Below, one piece after another: positions 16,473 through 25,497 of a stretch of DNA of 55,304 bases. The notes beneath the pieces are model-generated. The model worked only from the letters and a program-made list of their open reading frames with translations. It searched no databases and had not been told where the DNA came from. Position numbers and translations under genes: made by a program. Positions within the stretch are counted from its first letter, which is position 1. Each line of letters opens with the position of its first letter. Source of the DNA: an uncultured Ruminococcus sp. (lineage in GTDB: Bacteria; Bacillota; Clostridia; Oscillospirales; Ruminococcaceae); the NCBI GenBank assembly GCA_902762785.1, contig CACWPL010000018.1, forward strand, positions 1 to 55,304. Reading direction: 5' to 3'.

Positions 16473-19400
16473 TCAATTTCCTCTTTTCAGATAGACCCGG
16501 AGCAGGTCTACCAGGATATAGCATTCCTCGCCCTCCCGAACGAGCACCTTGCGCAGGAAGAGCTGGTCGAGCAGCATGCGCTGGTGGTCGGCGGTGGGGA
16601 CGGAGAGCGACGAGATGCAGTCGATGTCGCTGATACGGATGCGGTCGTTTTGGTTGCAGTGTGCCGCGATATAGGTCAGCAGGGTCTTGTTGTCCTGCCG
16701 GATCTTATCTTCGTTCGCAAAGAAGCAGGGGTCGACGAGCTGGGCGTCGAAATAGTTGTCATCGAGCGCGGCGGCGTTCGAGGGGCTGAAGAGGAACTTG
16801 CTGACGAAGCTCTCGACCGTGATCTTCGTCACACGGGACGTGCCGCGATCGTTCATGTAGTCGACGAGACGGTCACAGAAGATCATGATGAGATAGGCGC
16901 TGCCCGCTGTGAGCCGGTAGATGAGGTCGACGGCGTCCTCGTCGAAGCGGCTCTTGCCGTCGAGCAGGATGGGGTCGGTGATGAGGTGCTTGGCGCTCTC
17001 CTCATCGAGGTAGCTGACGGGCATCTCCTTCATGCAGGCGAAGTCGTTGGCATACTCCTCCACGAAGCGCTTCATGCTGTCCTGCCCGATGACGATGGAG
17101 CAGATGTCGCGATTCTGGAGCAGCGCCTTCCAGAAGTGCGGGAAGCTGTCGTCGCAGCGCCCGCGCTTGATGTGCTCGTAGATGTAGGTGAACTCATCGA
17201 GGAAGAGCATGATGACCACGTTCTTCGGCCGCAGGGCACGCTCGATCTGCTCGAGCATGAGGTTGAACATGGGCGACTTGGGATCGGAGGCGATCGTCTG
17301 CGCCGCTTGGAAAAAGGAGCACTTCTTCTCGATCTCGTCATAGATGTCCGGGTCGTAGAGCTCGATCGCGGTCTCGAGCTTACTGATGAGCGTGCTCTTG
17401 ATCGAATCGGCGGACTGTTCGTTCTCGCCGACGCTGCCGAGGTCAACGATGAGGTAGCGGCCGGGATAGGCCTCCTCGATGCGCTTGCGCAGGTGCGCCA
17501 TGATGGAGCTCTTGCCGGCACGCTTCTGGCCGTAGATGTAGATGCCGCGGTGGGAGAGCACGCTGCCCGCGCCGATGTCGAGGCTCTCCACGATCTGCTC
17601 GATCTCCTTTTTGCGGCCGAAGAACATCTCGTCCGAGGTGACGGCGCCGCTGTCGGTGTAGGCCTTGTACTTGTTCTCGATCTTTTGGAACGCGGCGATG
17701 TTGGAGAGGTTGACCTGGAACACATCGCTGAAGGTCTCTTTGATCACCTCGCCGGAGCCGTCGTGGTAGCTGTAGTCGAAGGAGAAGCGCAGGTCGAGGA
17801 GGGTGCGCTCCTTCTCCTTCTCCGTGAAGGAGACAGCGACCTTGTATTCCTCCTTGCCCCTGCCGTGGACGGCCGTCACGGGATGGTCGGCCTCGCTGGC
17901 GACCTCGACATTGCCGCCCATGCCGGTCAGACGGATATTGGAGATGTCCGCCTTCTGGACATTGCCCTTGTTCTCGAGATAGAACGTCACCGCGGCCTTG
18001 TGCTCGGCCTCCTTGTAGAAGGCGGTCGGCTCCGGGCAGACCTCCAGCTTCGGCGCAGACTCGGCGTAGAGGGCGTTCTTCATGGCGCCCGCACGGCCTT
18101 TGAGCATGGAGACGGTATCCAGCATCCATTCATAGGAGAGGGCGGTGGGTGCTTCGAGGATCCTCCGCTCGAGGGACTCGCAGAGGTCGATGGCCTTGTC
18201 GAGCGCGTCCTCCCGGTCATCGACCATGGTGAGCTCGCGGGATTCCTGGAACTGCCGCAGGATCCTGCACATCTGGCGAAGATGGTCATCGTCGGTCTTG
18301 CAGAGGAAGGCGCCGGTGTCGAGACGGTCGATCCTGGTGAGGATCTCCTTGAGCTGCTCGGGCGCCTCGATGCTCCGGGAGATGCCGCCGAGCGTGCGCT
18401 CGAGGCCGCGCAGATCCTCGTTGTAGCGGTCCTTCGCCTTTCTCCAGTAGTCAAAGAAAGCGTCTTTGTTCGGGAGCGCCGGCGGCGTGTCCCGGAGGAA
18501 GCCGGAGAGCCATCCCAGGACGGCGGCGCGGAGCTTCTCGTGCTTGTAGACCGCGTCGATCATCCTGCGGACCTGGCCCGGGTAGTAATAGCGATAGCGG
18601 ATGACCAGTTCAAAGCTGCACGTCATCAGCTCCTTGACGGACAGGACGGTCTCCTGATAGGGCGGCGGCGTGAAGTCCAGGGCCGCGTCACGCGTCTGCT
18701 CGACGGCATCGGCCATCTCATTGTCCGAGAGGAAGAAGGAGCGGTAGAGCAGCAGGAAAGCATGGACGAGCGCGGGACTGCTCAGCGCGGGACCGCTCTT
18801 GCGGGACGGGGGCGACAGGAACCGCAGCGCGAGGAAGTAGTGATACCGATAGCTGTCCCGCACCAGGAAGGAACGCTTGACCTCGTCATCGGCGCGGCAT
18901 ATGAGCGCCTGGGCATAGAACTTCCCGGGCGTGGGGACGGCGTTCTTCTGGCCGCTGTCCGCGAACTGCTTGCTGATCCTGGCGAGCGCCAGATAGATCT
19001 GGCTCTGCTCGGCGAGGGAACGCTTGGCGCCGGCGAGGCTCTTGCGGACGACGTCTTTGATGTCTGCCGCGGCCTGTGCCGCATCGCCGGCATAGCGGCG
19101 CTTCGTCTCATCGAGGGAGTTCAGGATGCGCTGGCCGTAGAACGCCTTCTCGAGATCGACCTCGCTGAGCATACGGTCGAGCAGCTTGGGGATGGTGGTG
19201 TCGGTGTCCTCATAGCCGAAGCCGGCATCGCCATCCGTATCCTCGAGGGAGAGGGCCGTCTCGCTGCCGGCGGAGGAATAGGTGTCGTCGAGGATCTGCT
19301 GTGCCACGCTGTCGTTGCTGTTGCGGCGGAGGAGGCCGGCGGCGATCTGCTTGGCCTCTTCGGCCCTGCCGGACTGGTGATACAGGATCGCCAGATTCCG

Positions 19401-21767
19401 ATCCACCGTGGTCTCGTGCCGCGTGAGCGCGGCGATCACGGTGCTCGCAGTGATGGACGAGCGGTCGAGGGCGAAGAGACGCTTCCACTGCTGGAAGGTG
19501 TCGATCGCCTTCTCTCTGTCGCCGTTCTTCTGGTAGAGGGAGGCGAGGCGCATGAGGTAGCCCAGCTTGTGGTCGGTGCGGTAGGTGCTGCCGATCAGCT
19601 CGGTCAGATAGCGCTCGGCCTCCTCGAACGACCCGCCCTGCTCACGCGCCTGGATCTGGTAATTGTGGTAGGTCAGATCATCGAGCTTCGACCGATACTG
19701 GTCCAGCAGCGCGAGCGCCTGGGCGTGATCTTCCATGCGGAGGCAGCAGTTGATGAGCTGCTTGATGCGGTGGGACGCAGCGCGTCCGGCGCTGGGGATC
19801 ATCTCCTTGAGGAGCGCGATCTCCTCTTCGTACTGCCGCTCCTTCTCGAGGATGTCGATGAGCTGGTTCCGATACTTTTCCTCGCCGATCGTGCGGCGGT
19901 AGGTCTCCAGGATCTGCCGCGCGTCCTCGTGCCGGTCGGCCTGCTTGTAGATCATCGTCAGGTTGAGGGCGGCGGTGTTGACGGCCTCCATCGGAGGATG
20001 GGCAGCGAGCACGGCCTTGAAGCACGCCTCGGCCTTCTCGAGATCCTTCACGACCGTGAGATAGTGGGTCCCTTTTTTCAGCAGATCGGCGACGGATCCA
20101 TCGGGCGCTGCCTTTGGGACGGAGGGGAGCGGCGCGGGCGTTCGCGGCGCTGCGGCGGGCACATCGCCCTTCCAGACCGGCAGCGCTCTGTATGGGTGCG
20201 TGCAGGGCTCGAGCATCTGTGTCTCGAGCACATCGCGTTTTTGGAGGAACGTCTCGTACTGCTGCTCCGTGACGCGGGGGCGATACGTCTCGATCAGCGC
20301 CGGCTCTCTCTCCGCGTCGATCCAGACCTTCAGCGCGCGGTGCTTTTGATGCTCCTGGATGCCGATGAAGCGGACGGCCGTCTCACGGATATGCATATTG
20401 TCATGGAGATAGGCACGCAGCATCGGGTCGATCACGCAGTTATCCCAGAAGGCATAGTTCCGTCCGTCGAACTGGATCCGGCCAAAGAGGTGGCCGTTGG
20501 CATCGTAGTCCCCATAGCTGACGAGCACGCCATCCTTGACCTCGAAGCTGTCCTTTGGGGTACCGACCGCGCGGATGCAGTCGGCGGCCATGCCCTTCAT
20601 GCCGACGCCGAGCGTGAAGGAGACCTGGGGATACGGCTTGATCTCGTTCCAGAGCATGTCCCGCAGCACATCGTCCTCGACCTGGCGGATGTTGAGATAC
20701 AGAGACGTGCTTCTGTTCCATTTGATGAAGCCGTATGTGCGCTTCCAGAATTGGATGGTGCCCTGATAGCGCTGCTCGCCGGGAGCGGCGGGGGTGTCCG
20801 GCACATCCGGCTGCTGTACAGGGCGGGGGAGACGATGCGTATCGGACGGCAGCGTCCCGATCGGCAGCACCTGCGGCTTTCTCCGACGGGCACGATGGCG
20901 GATCGCCTTGAACAGCACGGGCAGCAGCTCCCGCTTGGAGCCGGAGACGCCATCGAGGTCGTCGAGCGTGGCAGAATAGCGTGAGAGCAGGGCGAGAAGC
21001 CCCCGGTAGAGCGCCTCTGCACAAGGCTCGTCGAGCGCCGCGGGATCGATCCGCTTGGACACATGGACGATGTCCTGTCCGTCCTTGAAGGTATAGAGCA
21101 GGTAGCACAGCGAGGTGAGGACTGCTGCATCGAACGGGTCGCCGGCCGCGATCAGACAGAGCAGCTCCGTGAGCGCGCGGTCGTCCCTCCCGGCCTTGGA
21201 GGCAGCGCAGGCGGCGTGGTAGTGGTCGCCGCCGAGATGGAAGGCATCGGCCGCCTCGAGATGGCGCCCGAGCGATGCAAGGACGAGACCCTCGGTGATC
21301 AGCAGCTCCGGGCCCTCCGGCAGATCGGCAAGCGCGGCGAGGAGCTGATCGCCCTTCTCCTCGAGGGCGTGGTTCTTTTGGGCATCGGCGAAGGCGTTCA
21401 TGACACGCTCCCATGTGTGATGATAGGGGCTGGCCTTCATCCTGCTGCGCAGCGCCTTCGTCTGGTCGACGGGCGCGATGCAGAAGGAGAGCGCGTCCAC
21501 GGCGGCCTTGGCCTCCTCCTGCCAGTACGTCACGTCCTGCGTCTTGACAGCGGGCGCTGCAGGCGCGGCAGAGAGCGACAGGTCGAAGGAGATATTGTCG
21601 ATCTGTTCATACTGGAACGCCGCAGGCAGGCCGTTCGACAGCACCTTGACCGCACTGTCGAGATACTTCACGAAGCGCAGCGGGCCCGTCCATCGGCCGT
21701 TGATCTGTAGGATAAAGGGCAGCGACTCGGCGCCCTCGAGCGTCGCCTGGATATCGTCTTTCGTCAT
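16473..21767 (-). CDS. Giant TPR / cold-shock-like / STAND ATPase protein (1764 aa)
   Basis: The largest gene in the window. Reading from the start MTKDDIQATLEG (ATG 21767, after GGAGGGAACGAG): an N-terminal region with helical repeats (about 80-290); two consecutive cold-shock-like beta barrels, the first with GTIQFWKRTYGFI (about 334-403) and the second with GRIQFDGRNYAFWDN (about 413-486); a long TPR array (about 540-880); a helical region to about 1250; an immunoglobulin-like beta domain (about 1270-1370); and a P-loop ATPase with Walker A YGQKRAGKSS (about 1409) and Walker B MLFLDEFTYIY (about 1520), ending in a winged-helix region. No signal peptide or membrane segment. The ATPase resembles that of the downstream STAND-HEPN protein, so the two may interact. 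It has its own perfect promoter. Domain limits are approximate. Function unknown; a sensor role is inferred. Confidence 0.75.
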   Translation of the reverse strand: MTKDDIQATLEGAESLPFILQINGRWTGPLRFVKYLDSAVKVLSNGLPAAFQYEQIDNISFDLSLSAAPAAPAVKTQDVTYWQEEAKAAVDALSFCIAPVDQTKALRSRMKASPYHHTWERVMNAFADAQKNHALEEKGDQLLAALADLPEGPELLITEGLVLASLGRHLEAADAFHLGGDHYHAACAASKAGRDDRALTELLCLIAAGDPFDAAVLTSLCYLLYTFKDGQDIVHVSKRIDPAALDEPCAEALYRGLLALLSRYSATLDDLDGVSGSKRELLPVLFKAIRHRARRRKPQVLPIGTLPSDTHRLPRPVQQPDVPDTPAAPGEQRYQGTIQFWKRTYGFIKWNRSTSLYLNIRQVEDDVLRDMLWNEIKPYPQVSFTLGVGMKGMAADCIRAVGTPKDSFEVKDGVLVSYGDYDANGHLFGRIQFDGRNYAFWDNCVIDPMLRAYLHDNMHIRETAVRFIGIQEHQKHRALKVWIDAEREPALIETYRPRVTEQQYETFLQKRDVLETQMLEPCTHPYRALPVWKGDVPAAAPRTPAPLPSVPKAAPDGSVADLLKKGTHYLTVVKDLEKAEACFKAVLAAHPPMEAVNTAALNLTMIYKQADRHEDARQILETYRRTIGEEKYRNQLIDILEKERQYEEEIALLKEMIPSAGRAASHRIKQLINCCLRMEDHAQALALLDQYRSKLDDLTYHNYQIQAREQGGSFEEAERYLTELIGSTYRTDHKLGYLMRLASLYQKNGDREKAIDTFQQWKRLFALDRSSITASTVIAALTRHETTVDRNLAILYHQSGRAEEAKQIAAGLLRRNSNDSVAQQILDDTYSSAGSETALSLEDTDGDAGFGYEDTDTTIPKLLDRMLSEVDLEKAFYGQRILNSLDETKRRYAGDAAQAAADIKDVVRKSLAGAKRSLAEQSQIYLALARISKQFADSGQKNAVPTPGKFYAQALICRADDEVKRSFLVRDSYRYHYFLALRFLSPPSRKSGPALSSPALVHAFLLLYRSFFLSDNEMADAVEQTRDAALDFTPPPYQETVLSVKELMTCSFELVIRYRYYYPGQVRRMIDAVYKHEKLRAAVLGWLSGFLRDTPPALPNKDAFFDYWRKAKDRYNEDLRGLERTLGGISRSIEAPEQLKEILTRIDRLDTGAFLCKTDDDHLRQMCRILRQFQESRELTMVDDREDALDKAIDLCESLERRILEAPTALSYEWMLDTVSMLKGRAGAMKNALYAESAPKLEVCPEPTAFYKEAEHKAAVTFYLENKGNVQKADISNIRLTGMGGNVEVASEADHPVTAVHGRGKEEYKVAVSFTEKEKERTLLDLRFSFDYSYHDGSGEVIKETFSDVFQVNLSNIAAFQKIENKYKAYTDSGAVTSDEMFFGRKKEIEQIVESLDIGAGSVLSHRGIYIYGQKRAGKSSIMAHLRKRIEEAYPGRYLIVDLGSVGENEQSADSIKSTLISKLETAIELYDPDIYDEIEKKCSFFQAAQTIASDPKSPMFNLMLEQIERALRPKNVVIMLFLDEFTYIYEHIKRGRCDDSFPHFWKALLQNRDICSIVIGQDSMKRFVEEYANDFACMKEMPVSYLDEESAKHLITDPILLDGKSRFDEDAVDLIYRLTAGSAYLIMIFCDRLVDYMNDRGTSRVTKITVESFVSKFLFSPSNAAALDDNYFDAQLVDPCFFANEDKIRQDNKTLLTYIAAHCNQNDRIRISDIDCISSLSVPTADHQRMLLDQLFLRKVLVREGEECYILVDLLRVYLKRGN

Positions 21768-21822
21768 CTCGTTCCCTCCATTCATGATATGGGGCGAGCC
21801 GCAGCTTTCGACTCTTATCATC

Positions 21823-21851
21823 ATTATAGCATATCGAACGAAGAATGTCAA
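21823..21851 (-). promoter_or_regulatory. Consensus promoter of the giant ATPase operon
   Basis: On the minus strand a perfect TTGACA (21846-21851), a 17-base spacer and a perfect TATAAT (21823-21828), about 56 bases upstream of the start codon. Full consensus suggests strong, possibly repressor-controlled, expression. Confidence 0.85.
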
Positions 21852-21940
21852 CACAAGATCTGTGGGATATGCCGAAAAAGTACAAAAAGCGGTCGTGTCC
21901 CTGTGCTGTCCCTCCTGCGGGACATCCAGGCGGGACGGCA

Positions 21941-21969
21941 TTGACAGGGGAGACGTCATCCTGTATAAT
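21941..21969 (+). promoter_or_regulatory. Consensus promoter of the MoxR-DUF5682-VWA operon
   Basis: A perfect TTGACA (21941-21946), a 17-base spacer and a perfect TATAAT (21964-21969), 43 bases before the MoxR start. It is divergent from the equally perfect promoter at 21823-21851. Between them lies a TGTCCC/GGGACA inverted repeat (21907-21924), a possible operator. Confidence 0.85.
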
Positions 21970-22012
21970 AAAAGAGACAAGACCCATCCCACATCCGCAA
22001 AGGAGGCCTATC

Positions 22013-23122
22013 ATGGAGCAACACCTCATCAAGCCGCCGGTGGAGCAGCGCTGCGCCGACGAGCTCGCGTTCCTCAAGGAGACCGACACCGGCCGCCGCC
22101 CCGAGAACTGGCAGCTCTCGCCGAAGGCCGTGCGCACCTTCATCCTCGGCGGCACCGTCAAGGCCGCGGACGGCCGCAGCATGGACATCCCCCGCAAGTT
22201 CTACGGCAACGACGCCCTCGTCGAGCGCTGCATCATCACCCTCGCGGGGAGCCGCGGCCTGATGCTCGTCGGCGAGCCGGGCACAGCCAAGACGATGCTC
22301 TCCGAGCTGCTGTCCGCCGCCATCTGCGGCACCAGCACCAACACCGTCCAGGGCACCGCCGGCACCACCGAGGACATGATCAAGTATAGCTGGAACTACG
22401 CCCTCCTCCTCGCCAAAGGTCCCTGCCGTGAGGCGCTCGTGCCGTCGCCGCTGCTGATCGGCATGGAGCGCGGCATCTTCGCACGCTTCGAGGAGATCAC
22501 CCGCACGCCCGCCGAGATCCAGGATTCCCTCATCTCCGTCATGAGCGACCAGATTCTGAACATCCCCGAGCTGGGCGACGAGGGACTCGTCTTCGCGCGT
22601 CCCGGCTTCAACATCATCGGCACCGCCAACACCCGCGACAAGGGCGTCAACGAGATGTCCGGCGCGCTCAAGCGGCGCTTCAATTTCGAGACCGTCGCGC
22701 CCGTGGGCGATGTCCGGCTCGAGCGCGAGATCATCCTCCGTGAGGCCACCGACCTCGCCCGTGCGGGACACATCGACTGTCCCGTCGATGAGGACGTCGC
22801 GGAGCTGCTGGCCGTCACCTACCACGAGCTGCGCGAGGGCATCACCGACACCGGCAAGCTCATCGAGAAGCCCGCCGCCGTCATGAGCACCGCCGAGGCC
22901 GTGTCCGTCTATTTCCAGACTCTGTGTCACGCGTGGTACTACGGCGACGGCACGATGGAGCTGCCCGTGCTGACGGAAAATCTCCTCGGCGCGGTCTGCA
23001 AGGAGAGCACCGACGACCTCGCCCGTCTGCGCAGCTACTTCCAGACGGCGGTCAAGGACAAGAGCACGCGGGAGGGCGGCATATGGAAAGAATACCTCAA
23101 AACAGCGTCAGTCTTGCGGTGA
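22013..23122 (+). CDS. MoxR-family AAA+ ATPase (DUF5682/VWA cluster)
   Basis: A 369-residue AAA+ ATPase of the MoxR/RavA type. Walker A is GEPGTAKT (residues 87-94), and an AAA core follows with the sensor-1 region around IIGTANTRDKG and the KRRFNFE segment. MoxR proteins act as chaperone-like ATPases that usually work with a VWA-domain partner; one is encoded two genes downstream. The start ATG 22013 follows AAAGGAGG. The 3' end overlaps the DUF5682 gene by 40 bases, so the genes are co-translated. The pairing with DUF5682, VWA and SWIM genes is a recurring neighbourhood in bacteria (known to me chiefly from actinobacteria), without a proven function. Confidence 0.9.
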   Translation: MEQHLIKPPVEQRCADELAFLKETDTGRRPENWQLSPKAVRTFILGGTVKAADGRSMDIPRKFYGNDALVERCIITLAGSRGLMLVGEPGTAKTMLSELLSAAICGTSTNTVQGTAGTTEDMIKYSWNYALLLAKGPCREALVPSPLLIGMERGIFARFEEITRTPAEIQDSLISVMSDQILNIPELGDEGLVFARPGFNIIGTANTRDKGVNEMSGALKRRFNFETVAPVGDVRLEREIILREATDLARAGHIDCPVDEDVAELLAVTYHELREGITDTGKLIEKPAAVMSTAEAVSVYFQTLCHAWYYGDGTMELPVLTENLLGAVCKESTDDLARLRSYFQTAVKDKSTREGGIWKEYLKTASVLR

Positions 23123-25497
23123 CGGAGCCGGACCTGACGGCGCCGGTCGTCTTCTTCCCGATCCGGCATCACAGCCCCGTCTGCGCGTGGCAGCTCCGGC
23201 GGCTCATCGAGGCGTATGGGCCGTCGTGCATCCTCGTGGAGGGGCCGGAGAATGCGAACGGCCTCCTGCCCATCCTCACCGACCCCGCCACCGAGCTGCC
23301 CGCCGCGCTCTACTATTTCTACCACGACAAGAAAAAACGCCTCTCCGACGAGGGGCGCGGCTATAGTTGCTATTATCCCTTCGTGTATGCGTCCCCCGAG
23401 CATACCGCGCTGACGGTCGGGCGGGGAAATGGCGTCCCTGCGTATTTTATCGACCTGCCGTATCACGACATCCTCCTCCACACGAAGGACGCCAATGGCC
23501 TGCGCCGCGACCAGGAGCGCCACAGCTACACCGACGACTCCCACCTCACGAGCGCGGCGTTCTACAAGGCCGTCTGCGAAAAGACGGGCGTGCGGAGCTT
23601 CGAGGAACTCTGGGAGAAGCGCTTCGAGATCGGGGGACTGCGGCTCGAGCCGGGCGCGTTCGTGAGGCTCATGCTGACCGACTGTCTCATCGCACGCGAG
23701 CTGACTCCCCCGGACGTCCTCGAGGCGGACGGCACCCTCGTCCGCGAGCAGCACATGGCCTTCCGCATCCGGGAGGCGATGGCGGTCCATCCGCGCGTGC
23801 TCGTCGTCACGGGCGGCTTCCATACGCCTGCGCTGATGGAACGTATCCAAAAAAAGGAAAAGGACGTCCACATGGCCTCCGTCCCCGCCGACCAGCAGGG
23901 GTGCTATGTGATCCCGTATTCCTACGAGGCCGCCGACGCGCTGCGGGGCTATGCCTCGGGGATGCCGCACCCCGGGTATTATGACCGCATCTACCAAACG
24001 ATGACCGTGCGCGGGACGGCCGAGGGCGTCTATGCGGACGTGGGACTGGCGCTCCTGACCGAGACGGCCAAGGCGTGCTCCGAGAAGGACCTCCCGCTCT
24101 CGATCGCCGACGTCACCGCCGCATGGACGGCCGCACAGGGACTGGCCGCGCTGCGGGATTCCACCGCCCCCGGCTACGCGGAGATCGCCGACGGCGTGAC
24201 GTCCGCGATGGTCAAGGGCGAGCTGACGGCGGCATCGTCCCTCCCGCTGCGCCTGCTCTCGGCCGCCGCGACCGGCACCGGGATGGGCCGCATCGGCGAC
24301 CGCAGCCATGTCCCGCCGCTCGTGCAGGACTTTGAGCGGGCGTGCGCGAAGTATCGCCTGAAGATCGCGACGATCGTCCCCGCCGACGCCGAGACCGCGC
24401 TCTTCACGAGCGAGCGCGAGCTGGAAAAGAGCCGATTCTTCCACCGGATGCGGATGCTGGAGACGGGCTTTGCCGAGCGAAAGGCCGGTCCCGACCTGCA
24501 CGGCTCGCGCGACCGCAGCCGCGTCCGGGAGCTGTGGCGCTACGCCCGAACGCCTGCCGTCGATGCCGCCCTCATCGACCACACCACCGACGGCCAGACC
24601 CTCGCGGAGGCCTGCCGCGGCACGGCGTCGCGGAGGATCGCGGCGTCCGGCCGGAGCGGGACGGCGGCGCATGTGATGGTCGACTGCTTCCTCGCGGGCA
24701 TCACGCTCGCGCCCGAGGACGTGGCCAAGACGGAGCGTCTGCTCGCGGAGGACGGCGACTTCTTCTCCCTCGGCGAGGGCCTGCACGCGTTCGACATGCT
24801 CTACGACCTGCGCACGCTCTACGGCTTCGAGGACCCTGCCGTCCGGCAGTATCTCGAACGCTGCTTCTCCAAGCTGATCGTGCTCGTGCCGACGATGGGC
24901 GCCGTGCAGCCGGAGCAGGCGGGCGCGTGCATCAAGATCCTGCGTGCCCTCTTCGGCACTGCCGGCCGCACCCTCCCGCACCGCATGGACGAGCTGCGCA
25001 CCGCGCTCGAGGCACTGGCCGGCGCGCCGCAGAAGGAGCCGTCCGTCCACGGGGCGGCGATGGGGCTATTGTATGCGATCGAGCCGTCCCGTCTGGCGGA
25101 CGCGGAGCGTGCGATGCGGGGCTATCTCCAGGGCGCGGCGTCGTACCGCAAGCAGGGCGCGCTCTATTTAAAAGGACTCTTCGAGACCGCCCGCGACATC
25201 GCCCTGACCGACACCGCGTTCATCCGCATGACGGACGAGCTGCTCGCGGGCATGGACACGGACGACCTCATGGAGGTGCTGCCCTCGCTGCGCCTGGCCT
25301 TCTCGTGCTTCGCGCCGCAGGAGACGCAGACCATCGCGGACGCCGTCGCCGCGCTCCACGGGCTCCGTGCGGACCGCATCCTCTGGGAAAAGGCCGCCGA
25401 CGAGGCCCTCGCCGCGTTCGGCGCGGAGGTGGATGCGGCAGTGTTCCGGGTGCTGCGGCAGGAAGATGTCATACCAGAAAGGAGCGATGCCCCATGA
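23083..25497 (+). CDS. DUF5682-family protein
   Basis: An 804-residue protein of the DUF5682 family. The family hallmark near the N-terminus is FFPIRHHSPVCAWQLRRL, followed by ILVEGPENA; conserved stretches such as VVTGGFHTPAL come near residue 245. The first ~280 residues suggest an alpha/beta domain with conserved His and Glu, possibly an enzymatic (TraB/PrgY-like) fold; this is inference. The rest is helical. The start ATG 23083 lies inside the MoxR gene after a GGGAGGG site; an earlier in-frame start would need a long Arg-rich shadow of MoxR and is rejected. It ends with a 4-base overlap (ATGA) with the VWA gene. Function unknown. Confidence 0.85.
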   Translation: MERIPQNSVSLAVTEPDLTAPVVFFPIRHHSPVCAWQLRRLIEAYGPSCILVEGPENANGLLPILTDPATELPAALYYFYHDKKKRLSDEGRGYSCYYPFVYASPEHTALTVGRGNGVPAYFIDLPYHDILLHTKDANGLRRDQERHSYTDDSHLTSAAFYKAVCEKTGVRSFEELWEKRFEIGGLRLEPGAFVRLMLTDCLIARELTPPDVLEADGTLVREQHMAFRIREAMAVHPRVLVVTGGFHTPALMERIQKKEKDVHMASVPADQQGCYVIPYSYEAADALRGYASGMPHPGYYDRIYQTMTVRGTAEGVYADVGLALLTETAKACSEKDLPLSIADVTAAWTAAQGLAALRDSTAPGYAEIADGVTSAMVKGELTAASSLPLRLLSAAATGTGMGRIGDRSHVPPLVQDFERACAKYRLKIATIVPADAETALFTSERELEKSRFFHRMRMLETGFAERKAGPDLHGSRDRSRVRELWRYARTPAVDAALIDHTTDGQTLAEACRGTASRRIAASGRSGTAAHVMVDCFLAGITLAPEDVAKTERLLAEDGDFFSLGEGLHAFDMLYDLRTLYGFEDPAVRQYLERCFSKLIVLVPTMGAVQPEQAGACIKILRALFGTAGRTLPHRMDELRTALEALAGAPQKEPSVHGAAMGLLYAIEPSRLADAERAMRGYLQGAASYRKQGALYLKGLFETARDIALTDTAFIRMTDELLAGMDTDDLMEVLPSLRLAFSCFAPQETQTIADAVAALHGLRADRILWEKAADEALAAFGAEVDAAVFRVLRQEDVIPERSDAP

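Noticed and set aside
14817-20984. A 2055-codon open frame on the plus strand, the longest in the window
   Set aside because: It runs antisense to the STAND-HEPN and giant ATPase genes, has no ribosome binding site, and its text is low-complexity (rich in L, V, D, E, R, G) without any domain. It is a product of GC-rich codon bias on the other strand.
22924-23082. A longer start for the DUF5682 protein
   Set aside because: The extra 53 residues are the out-of-frame, Arg-rich reading of the MoxR 3' end. The start at 23083 has a GGGAGGG site and a natural N-terminus.
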